Shown in pieces: positions 55,685 to 64,000 of a stretch of DNA of 64,000 bases (position 1 is its first letter; every line of letters starts with the position of its first letter). The notes beneath the pieces are model-generated. The model did no database searches, had not been told where the DNA came from, and saw nothing but the letters and a program-made list of their open reading frames with translations. Source of the stretch: Eonycteris spelaea (Eukaryota > Chordata > Mammalia > Chiroptera > Pteropodidae); NCBI GenBank assembly GCA_003508835.1, contig PUFA01000223.1:558001-622000 (forward strand), given 5' to 3'. Made by a program: the position numbers and the translations under genes.

Positions 55685-58035
55685 CTCTGTGCTTCCTTCG
55701 GTCTCCCCATGATGTCCCACCCCACGTGTGACAGGGCCGCCTCCTCGGAGGTCGGGTGAGGGGAGGGGGCTGAAGTCAAACTCCGAGTCAGAAGGAGCCC
55801 CTGGAAAGGTGCCGTGGGCTCGTGCCACGCCCTCCCCTTAATCAAAGGCCAGCCCCGGCTGCAGGCGAGGTCGGGGATGCAGGTGCCTTTAATTGACCTC
55901 TCCGCTGGGACTCGGAGATGACGTGGTCAGGAGTGGCTATTTGATCTCCAGTTATTCCAGAATTTCTGCTCTCACGCCAAACATCTCTCCTGACGGCTGT
56001 TCCTGGCTCTTCCTCAAACTTCCCTTGACGTTCATCTAAAATCTCCATTTTTCAGAGGTGAGGCTTTTATGTTCTGTGCTCCGTTTTCTGTAAAGATATC
56101 CAGTTCAGACCAGCTGGTGATAACGATGGAGCCTGTTGCCTCGTGGGGTTTGCTGGAATCTGAGGTCGATGCCTGTGCCTTGAGCTGTGCTTCTCAGGCG
56201 GCCAGAGGGCAGAGGGGGCGGCGGGCGCTTCGGGCTGTGCTGAGCTGTGTGATGGTCTTCACTTTCCTTTAGGAAAATTCCTTTTCTTAGGAAGATGACT
56301 TCAGGGATGCTGCTTTTGGATTTCTGTTCCTTAGGTAGGAAGGTCGTTCCCAGATGTCTGCCTGAGTCAGCTCGCCTTCGTTTGAGACAAGCCACTTAGT
56401 CCGAGTGCCTGATTTTTTAAATTCATCTAAAGCACCTTTAAATTTCTGTTTGCTATGGGCACTGTTTAAATTCAGATTATGAAGTCCTGTGTCGCCCACA
56501 CTTCCTCTCTGTGAAGGTGACACTTATCAGTCACATCTGCAGCCTGGTTGATTTCTGGATTTGTCACTCACGGGGCAAAGATTGATTTCACAGCTCGTTG
56601 TTAGGGACGAGGGACTGTCCTTCCCAGAGTGTTCGACTCACCGGCAGGATTACTGAGGCCAAAGCCAAAGAAATGGGTGAAGATCTGGAGGAACACATTG
56701 CGTTTATTTTGGATCATCATTTTCTATTCCTGTCTATTCGTTTGTTGTCAGTGGGATGTCCCGTCTCAGCCGCCAGTTGTGGAGGGTGAAGCCTGTTTCC
56801 CCATGTTGTTGTCTGTTCCGATCAAAGTCTCTCCTCCTGGACGTGCAACTGCAGCAGAGGCCAGTGACGGGCGTCGGGCTGGCAGCGTGCACGTGTGCAG
56901 CTGGAGGGGCTTGCCTCGAGTGCTTGCCCAACGGCGAGGCCATCGGCGGGGTTTTAGGCGGATTTCGTGCACTAACGTAGCCACAGAAGCCCGGGCTGGC
57001 CGCTGAGCGTCTGCAGATTCTTTTTCTCTCTGCAGGAAAGTGGACTTTGGGGACTTTTTTTCTGAGTGTTCCTCCGTGACTGAGAAATACAAAGGTTTTA
57101 GGTTTTTGGTTCTCAACGTCTTTAGAAAATACTCTGTTGACATGTGCAGTATCTGTGCGTGGAAAGCAGAACTGGATCCCCTAAGAGATGCTTTGTTGGA
57201 AGTGTTCGTGGGCCCCTCCTCGGTGACGCTTTAGGGGGGACGTCTCTGCCTTCAGGACTGCCGGTTGTGAGGGACGGATTGTGAAAACGGGTCCATTTGT
57301 TTTCCAGGATTGCTGTGGGGTCAGTCCCACACTTGTGGAGAGGAACTTAACTCCAGGGTAAAGTAGCTTCGAAGTTCTTTTAGACATGAATCAGGTGTCA
57401 CCCGGTGGCAGCATCGGGCTTTCTGGGGCTCTGCGGAAGGGCTCCGTGCGAGGGTCCTGCGTCCCCCTGGCTGGACCGGAGGCAGTTCGGTGGCAGGTCC
57501 TTCTGTCTCTGTCCCTGCTGCCCCCACCCTCCCTTGGCCCCGCGGCCCACAGTTCCTGCTCCAGGACTGTGCTTCTTGTCACCTGTCCTCGGCTGGCCAC
57601 TGTGGTGTTCTCGTCCCCCCGCAGCTCAGAATCAGGCCGAATCCTGAAAGGCCACGCACGGCCCCTGCCCCGCCTGTCCCAAAATGCTTACCTGCAGCCT
57701 TTCGACAGCAGACCGCGACAGCCAGCGTTTCTCTGGAGGCAAGGGAAAGGCTTTCCCGCACACGCGCCTCACCTTCTGCCTCTTTCCACCCCCGACGGCC
57801 ACGCCAGCCCTCCGGGGGCTTTCGTAAATGCCGGCTTCCAGGAGAAGCCACCGTTTTCTGTTTCTCTCACTTCCCCGGTCTGCCCCGGCCTGTTCCCGCC
57901 TCTTACTCATTCACTGTGGGCGCCCCGAGGTTCCCTCCTGCAGACTCTCTCCCTCACGCGTGTGCGGGTGCTGCCGTGGCCGTCATCCCCGGAAACCTGT
58001 TGAAACTCCCGGTGCTGATGTGCCGTGCCCAGGAC

Positions 58036-58060
58036 ACACTCACACACACACACACACACC
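58036..58060. repeat. (CA)n microsatellite, short
   Basis: Ten to twelve CA units, with one early interruption. Confidence 0.85.
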
Positions 58061-60489
58061 CATGCTTCCTGCCTCCACTGCAGTCGTGCAAGCAGAACTC
58101 ACACTCTCGCTCTCCTTGGGAAAGCCAGAGGGAGTTTCCTTTAAAACACGGTTAATGAAAGGAGAAGGGTGGTGACTTGCTGGGTGCCGGGGCGTCATGC
58201 AGAACGCGTCGTGACAATCACGTCTGACGTGCCGCCTTTAAGAGCTTCCGTCCCAGTCGCTACCAAAAGTGCAGAACAGCGAAGGTGGGAGAGAGTGAAC
58301 GCTCACCCGCCAAAATGCGCATTTCACTGGGATGAGCATCCATCCATCATCAGTTCCGAAGTGCCCTCCAGCGGCACCCCCCCCACCGTCGGGGCGGTGC
58401 TCTGGGAGGACGGGAGGAGCGGGGAGGGAGCACGGGCGGCTGTGAGGACGAGGTGTGGGCTGCACAGGAGGCTCAGCAGGCCCGGGCTCAGCAGACCCAC
58501 GCTGTCTATGTGCCCGCAAGGAGCTCGGGCTGCCTCCCAGCCCCCTCGCGGTCTGATGCTTCTGTCCACTGACGTGGTCAGAATCCCGGCCTGCAGCCCA
58601 AGGTCCCTGTGGGCCCGAGCCGGGCCAGCTGACCGTGGGGCATGGCGTTCGCTACGGACGGCGGGCAGGGCTGGCGCCTCTGTCTGATGCTCCTGCCAGG
58701 GTCCCTACCTTCCTGGAAGGGCAGCTACGCATTGTCCACTCCAGGCTAAGCCCAGGGGCACAGCTAAGGACACGCCTGTCTGTCGCCTCTGTTCGCAGCG
58801 AGGACCCCGGCTGGCTGGGTTGGGGGCGGGACAACCCTGTGCCAGGCTGTGCTCGGGATGCCACGCGCCCGGGACCGTCAGTGGGGACTTGGGTTACACG
58901 CCTGGCTTCGCTCTTCCCACGGGCGTCTGCACACAAGTCACACAGGCTCGCGGGCCCCGCCGTGGGTGTGAAGTGCTTCGTAAACGGAAGGCGCTGTGGA
59001 AGTCTGGGGGATCGTTTCCTGAACCGCCTTTAACGTGAAGTGTTTCTGGACGTCAGTCCAAAGGGTCCACATAACGTCACACGGTAAATGCGGGCTCGGT
59101 GTTGGCAGAAGCCACAGAGACGCTTATGCCGCTGTCGCCGACATGGCTGGTGAGCCACGTCCGTGGGACACAGACGGGAACAGTTTCGTGTCAGTCGTCT
59201 GGCTGACGGGGAGGCCGAGCGCCCCGCCATCTGCCCTCCGCTTTGCGCGATAGATAGTCCCTGGAACGTTTGCCCCGGCAGCTCTAAGTCTCAGAACCAG
59301 ACCACAGCAGCAGGAGGCGGGGAGCCGCCGGACCTAGCAACACACCAGCACCATGGAGACCAGTAAACCGAGCTTGGGTGTGGCCCAGACTGGTTAAATG
59401 TCCCGGCACTTTGCTGGTTAGCTACGATTCTGATGTGGCTAGAACAAAATTAGACCATCCTCTTTACCTTTGGTTTAGAAATGAAGCTCCTGCTACATCG
59501 TATTGCACTCGGAAAACTGCTTTTCAGAGTCTGGACGTTTAATTTTCGTTGAACAGGCACAGAGGATCACAAGCGTGGCGCCTTTTAGGGATGCCCAGGA
59601 CAGTCAGAACACCCCCGAAACCTAAGGAGGCCATCAGTACAGAGCTCCTGAGCCCATGTCCATCGTGACTGTTTGCGGGTCCTTAGCTGCCCGGCAGCCT
59701 GAAGGGGGCCAGAAGTTCAGAGTCATCCTGACCAAAAAGGGGAAACCCCGAAGCTGGGCCATTGGCCTCACAGCTCTTTACGTAAAGACCCTGGCCACGC
59801 CGACACGGTCCAGACAGATGGCTGCTCTCTTCCCGAGCCCCCCGCTGCGGCTCAGACCCCGCAGACGTGGCCTGGATTCCTTTTGCTAAGTGTCCTGCGG
59901 CTGGCTGCTTGTCCGGTTACTCCTCACCGGACACTCCGGTTTCTCCTCACCGGCTGTTCAAGTTTTGCCTTCTCCAGGGCGAAGGTTTTATGCCGACGCC
60001 ACCCAGCTGCCTCTAGACCCGTGAGTACTGGGATGGGCGGTGCGGGCCTCCATGTCTCCCCTCCCACGAACTGCCAGTCTTCACAGCTTCTCCTGCGGTT
60101 TCTTAGTGGACTTTCTAAACACCGAGCTTGTGGGTTCCACCTGTCACTCAGTCATCCCCTCATAAGTGGCTGTGCTATTGATTGGAAGGAAAAATAAAGA
60201 ATCCTGTCTTGGAAGAGGGCTTCAGTGAGGTCCCTTTTCATTAGAGAGCTGCTTACATCAAAATTTGCAGACGGCAAAACTAGACCTTCTACACTTTATT
60301 CTTGGGGCCCAGGGTCTAAGTAATAACACTGAGAAAGAAGCGTGAGCTCAGCACCCTCGCAGGGTGTAGACTGACATTGGTTCTGCGGCTGGGGATGGTT
60401 CGAGACTCGGTCTGCGTGTCCAGCGGGCTAACAGGGCAGCTCAGCGGACCGTGCCTTCCGTCCTCCACACTCCGGGGCCACTGCCGCCA

Positions 60490-60575
60490 CTGGCGTTTTT
60501 CGGATAAGACCTGAGACACAGGGGCAAAGTGGCTTGCTCGTGATCCCGTAGTCCGCGGCAGAGCCGTGGACTGGA
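60490..60575 (-). repeat. MIR fragment, antisense
   Basis: The text 'ttttcggataagacctgaga', then 'cacaggggcaaagtggcttg' and 'gtccgcggcagagccgtgga', matches the reverse MIR core (tacagatgaggaaactgagg type). Confidence 0.6.
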
Positions 60576-61077
60576 CTAAGGGGTCCATTCCAGAGCGGAG
60601 GCCCGAGGTCCCTTCCCTGTGACTTTTTTCATGATGCTGAGAACCAACGAGTAGATAGATGGTCACCTGAAAGGTGGGGAGGATGCAGGCAAATTCAGGG
60701 GGTACCTCAGAGGCAGGCAAATCAGTGAGGCCAGTTCCCTGTGCCCTGCTCTGGGAGGCGTGGTCATCAGGCTTGAGGTGGCAAGTAGCTCTGGGATTTG
60801 CCTACCTAGATGGGCGTGTTCAGACCAAAGGCTGTTCTATTAGCTGGCTATCACTCTCATCTGCAAAGTTATTACAGCTCAAACCGTAGTATCAATGGCT
60901 TTCCATGGTGAATTCCCTAAGTCCCACACTTGTGTATGTAGGACAAATTAAAATTATTGCCACCAGTTCGTTTATAAAATCAAGAATTGTAATTGACAAT
61001 TAGCATTTCAAAGTGTCATAGCAAGCAAACAAGGCGTCAAGGTTAGACATTTCGATCTCTTTGAAAGAAATGTTTGC

Positions 61078-61092
61078 GCACCGGGGGGCGCC
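61078..61092 (+). promoter_or_regulatory. CTCF-like motif upstream of promoter 2
   Basis: GCACCGGGGGGCGCC differs at two positions from the frequent CTCF site CCACCAGGGGGCGCC. It lies about 1.8 kb upstream of exon 1B. Confidence 0.4.
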
Positions 61093-62399
61093 GCGTTCGC
61101 CGCCACGTTCGCTGTAAGCAAAGTTGACACCTGCTGAGTGGCTCCCACAGGGGCCACTCAAGGCCTTTACTTAGCGTCTCTTTTCTGTCGCCCTCACCTT
61201 CTCCCGGGTCAGGTCCTGCTGTCCCTCAGAACCTCCTCTGCATGGACGTCCAACCTTCCTTGCTGAACCCCCTCCCTGACGCCGCATGCGCAGGGGCGCC
61301 GGTCCGCAGTGGGAGCCGAGTGCGCACAGGTCACGCGCTACCGTGTCACCGAGAATTAGGACAGGGGCAGAGAGTGGGAAGTTGGGGGGCTGTAACATTT
61401 AAATGTGTGTGTGGTCTCTGGAGACTCCTCCTGGAGGCCCCGTGATGCTGGGGGAGGTCCCTAGGACACTAAGTAAAGGCCTTGAGTTTGGAGGCGGGGA
61501 GGTGGTTTTTCTGAGATGCGTCTTCGAAAACGAGTCCGCAGGGCCTGGGCGAAGGGGCCGCGCGGCCTGGGCGCAGGGGGTTCCCGCGTCGCAGACAGCA
61601 GGCTTGGCGTGCACGAGCTGACATTCGTATTAAAAGCCGCTTCCTTCCTGTGGCTCGGCCCCAGCCCGGGAAGGTCAGGAAACACGTCACTGCCTTGGAT
61701 GCAGGACTTTAAACAACGAGCGGCGCGTGTTGGGCGGCTGGGTCCCCGTCTTTCCTTCGCGCTCTCGGGCTCAGCCCCGGCCCCGCACCCCCTCCCGGGG
61801 GTCCCCGGACCGTACGGCCCCGGCTCTGAGACACCGGATCCGCGACGAGCCGCCGGCACCCCTGTTCTTTGCTGAGCCCCGCTCGCAGAGGAGGAGGCAG
61901 GAGCGGGGTGCTCCAGGCCTCGCCCCGCGAGGGCGCGGTTTTGTCGTCCGGAAGCCGGCCCCTCCCGTACTGGCGCGCTAATGGGGTCCCCCCGGCAGGT
62001 GCTGCTGGGCCCGGCTGAGGTTGCCAAGTCCGCAGCAGCTCAGTTTGGCCTGAGTTCCGGGACTTGGGGGTCGCAGCCCGCAGCAGCCCGGCGCCGGGCG
62101 GGGGCGGGTCTGGGAGGCAGTCCGCCCCGCCCCGCCCCGCCCCGCGCAGGCCCCACCCCGACGGGCCGCTGGACGCAGCCCCTGCCCCCCACGGCTCCTT
62201 CTGGGGCAGGCTGCTGCGCCCCGGCGCTCTCCCCGATCCCCGTCTGCCCGCGGGGTCTCACCTCGCCCTCCCCCTGCGCTCCGGCCCGCCGCGCTCGTTT
62301 TGTCGCACGGCCTTTCGGGTTGGGTGGTGATTGACAACCTGGCAGCTGGGGCGCCGGGAGGGGTGGAGGTGGGCGGGGTGGCGAGGTTGGAGTGCGCGC

Positions 62400-62570
62400 C
62401 GGGGGCGGAGCGCGGGGACAGGGCGGGACCCTCGGGGCGGAGCGCACGGGGACAGGGAGCCGGGCGCACGGGGAACGGGGTGGGACCCTCAGGGAGCCGG
62501 GAGCCGGCGCGGGGGACGGGGCGGGACACTCGGGGGCGGAGCGCGGGGCAGGGGGCGGGGCCCCCAGGGT
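62400..62570. repeat. Imperfect G-rich repeat in promoter 2
   Basis: Two to three degenerate units share GGGGCGGAGCGC, GGGGACAGGG and GGGACCCTC or GGGACACTC. The block is dense in GC boxes and G-quadruplex-capable on the plus strand. Confidence 0.7.
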
Positions 62571-62859
62571 GGGGCGCCTAGCGTCACACCCGCTCCTCTC
62601 CCCCGGGGCCCCCACGCCCCGGCGGGCGGGCCGGAGCCACCTGCGCCCCGCCCCTGCGGCCGCGCCCGAGCCGGGAAGCGCGGAGCGCGCCTCTGCCGCA
62701 GGAAGGGCGAGTTCCCGCCGCTCGCCGACTCGCGTCCCTGCACCGTGCCCCGCGCGCCTTTGGTGCGCCGGTGCTGAGCGCCCGCGCGCGGACCCGAGAG
62801 CTCGGCGGGCACTGAGCACCTTCGTGGCTGCGCGGGAGGGGGCCTTGGAGGCGGGCAAG

Positions 62860-62925
62860 ATGACCAACCCCGCGGCCACGCAGAACAAGGAAATAGACTG
62901 TCTGAGCCCAGAAGCTCAGAGGCTG
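62860..62925 (+). CDS. LRRFIP1: LRRFIP1 alternative first coding exon 1B
   Basis: This exon encodes a 22-residue N-terminus, [20 protein letters not shown] then RL, closely matching the human isoform that starts [20 protein letters not shown] then KL. The donor CTG|GTAAGA lies at 62925/62926 in phase 0, so it can join the same shared exon (AEARLAAKR) as exon 1A. The start codon has A at -3. The frame is open for more than 150 codons upstream but holds no ATG, so I take 62860 as the start. It lies at the downstream end of its own CpG island. The two isoforms therefore differ only in their extreme N-terminus, before the coiled-coil region. Confidence 0.93.
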
Positions 62926-64000
62926 GTAAGAGGAAAGCGCGTTCCGTCCAGGTTGACGTTCTAAGGTCAAGGGCAGCCGGCACCTTCGGCCGGCGTGGGC
63001 TGGGGATCCCCTTAAAGGGCGGTCCCCCCACCCCCGCCCCGCGAGGCCCTGCTCTCCGCTGAATTCGCGGCTCCGTGCGCGGCGTCCCCCGCGAGGCACG
63101 TTTCACCGGACAACGCCCTCCCCAGGAGGGAAAGGAGCGAGCGGGCCCGCTGCCCTCTGTGTGTAGTGGTGGCGCCTTTGGACTGGCTCTGCCCAACCGG
63201 TGACTCGTCCCTGAGACTCGCTCGTGGGCTGGAGTTTCACTCGGAGCCGCTCGTGTGGTATTTTACGAAGTGCAGCACCTCGGAGCCGTGCCCAGCGCTG
63301 GCGCCCCCAGCCCGCGCCCGCACCCACAGTGGCTGGCAGGATTGGAGGGGACCTTGATTTCTCGCCTCCCCCAAGGACACCAGCCCCCAGTTTGACTTCG
63401 GCGGGCCTCCCGGGGTCTCTGGGCCCTCCACGATGTCTGTCATCCCGCCTAATACTTAGAGCTAGGGCCTTGGATGTGGGGTACTTTGGGGCTAAGATTG
63501 AGCAGGGGCAAGGTGGGGAAGGTCGAAATTACCCGTTTTCATGCAGCTTCGGGTTGATCATGAATGGGAATATCTCAAGGTGAAGTCACACTTGGGAGAA
63601 GAAACATTTTGTGATGTGAGCCGCAGGGACTCTGGGTCTCCCCTTCCTTAGGTCCCTGTGGGAAGTTGACAAAAATGTGAGCCCAAAACAACCACCCCTT
63701 CACCAGGCGGGAATGAATCACCTGCTGGGTGTCTGTGGGAGGTTCCAGGCGGAGGCAGGGCCCTGACCTCGGAGTTGCTTCCTGGGAGATGCCAGAGAGA
63801 GGGAGGGAGAGACTGAGGGATGCTCGCTGGAACGTTACTGTGCCTTGCTCAGGATCGTGGGCGGACTTTTAATGTCCATTTTAGTGCGCTGCTTCTGTGA
63901 CCTCACCTCAAGCTCCAGCCGTGGGCTGGACCAGAGCTGGTTCCTGCCCCATAACCTGGTGGGTTTCTAGGGGTCCAGGAAGCTAAGGAGATGTAGAATC
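62926..64000 (+). other. LRRFIP1: Start of the intron following LRRFIP1 exon 1B
   Basis: The CpG island fades by about 63130. The rest is unique sequence with no exon, named repeat or long open frame that I can support. The shared second exon is not in the window. Confidence 0.6.

Larger units (their letters stand above)
54301..61500 (+). other. LRRFIP1: LRRFIP1 intron 1A, last section before promoter 2
   Basis: No exon is recognised. A hAT remnant lies at 55490-55684, a (CA)n tract at 58036-58060, an antisense MIR at 60490-60575 and a CTCF-like motif at 61078-61092. The stretches 56000-57400 and 59000-60250 appear to be unique sequence in which I see nothing specific. An AT-rich unique block lies at 60880-61060. 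Confidence 0.45.
61530..63130 (+). promoter_or_regulatory. LRRFIP1: CpG-island promoter 2 of LRRFIP1
   Basis: About 1.6 kb of very CpG-dense DNA ends just past exon 1B. Several GC boxes (GGGCGG or CCGCCC) are present, for example near 62371, 62402, 62434, 62533 and 62550, and again near 62130-62150 on the opposite strand. There is no TATA box. An imperfect GC-rich repeat at 62400-62570 repeats phrases such as GGGGCGGAGCGC and GGGACCCTC. The transcription start was not determined; it probably lies between 62570 and 62840. Confidence 0.7.
18396..64000 (+). other. LRRFIP1: LRRFIP1 gene, 5' part (partial, runs off right edge)
   Basis: Visible span of the gene: exon 1A at 18496-18591 with 5' UTR, a first intron of more than 45 kb, and exon 1B at 62860-62925 within that intron. 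No shared downstream exon was found in the window. The upstream limit is placed at the upstream ATG at 18396 for lack of a mapped transcription start. Confidence 0.8.

Noticed and set aside
62040..62888. 282-codon open frame on the minus strand over LRRFIP1 promoter 2
   Set aside because: It covers the CpG island and exon 1B on the opposite strand; the composition reflects GC repeats rather than a protein.

Overview
The window is nuclear DNA from a placental mammal. It contains intron-split genes, CpG-island promoters and fragments of ancient mammalian repeats (MIR, L2, old L1, MaLR LTRs, hAT and Tigger DNA transposons). It has no bacterial-style gene density. I recognise no young lineage-specific SINE (no Alu, B1/B2, Bov-tA, pig PRE, carnivore SINEC or horse ERE), so the order cannot be fixed beyond 'eutherian, probably not primate or rodent'. 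Almost every long open frame is a by-product of GC-rich, stop-poor DNA.

Two genes are supported, arranged head to head. On the left, minus strand, are the first two coding exons of RAB17, an epithelial Rab GTPase: 4746-4605 (start codon, P-loop, switch I) and 607-456 (switch II, DTAGQ motif). The splice junction is in phase, and the remaining exons lie beyond the left edge. On the plus strand are two alternative first coding exons of LRRFIP1: 18496-18591 and 62860-62925, about 44 kb apart, each in a CpG island and each ending in a phase-0 splice donor. The common downstream exons lie past the right edge. The order RAB17(-) then LRRFIP1(+) matches human 2q37.3 (MLPH-PRLH-RAB17-LRRFIP1-RBM44-RAMP1), so this is the orthologous, often subtelomeric and GC-rich, neighbourhood.

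Layout: 1-4814 RAB17 exons and introns, with MaLR and L2 remnants and a strong CTCF-like motif; 4815-18000 the RAB17 upstream/intergenic region, with L1 remnants, microsatellites and a triple E-box repeat; 18000-18600 CpG-island promoter 1 of LRRFIP1; 18600-61500 the long first intron of the upstream isoform, with many decayed repeats, a 14-copy 23/24-bp minisatellite (30841-31174), a 127-bp inverted repeat (41661-42370), G-rich and polypyrimidine tracts and AT-rich candidate conserved blocks; 61500-63130 CpG-island promoter 2; 62926-64000 the start of the downstream isoform's intron.

I found no gene system that I would call previously undescribed. The best leads are structural or regulatory: the two-promoter architecture of LRRFIP1 with an overlapping upstream frame at promoter 1, the inverted repeat, the two-phase minisatellite, old repeats that look strongly GC/CpG-enriched, and a possible third intragenic start at 28.0-28.2 kb.
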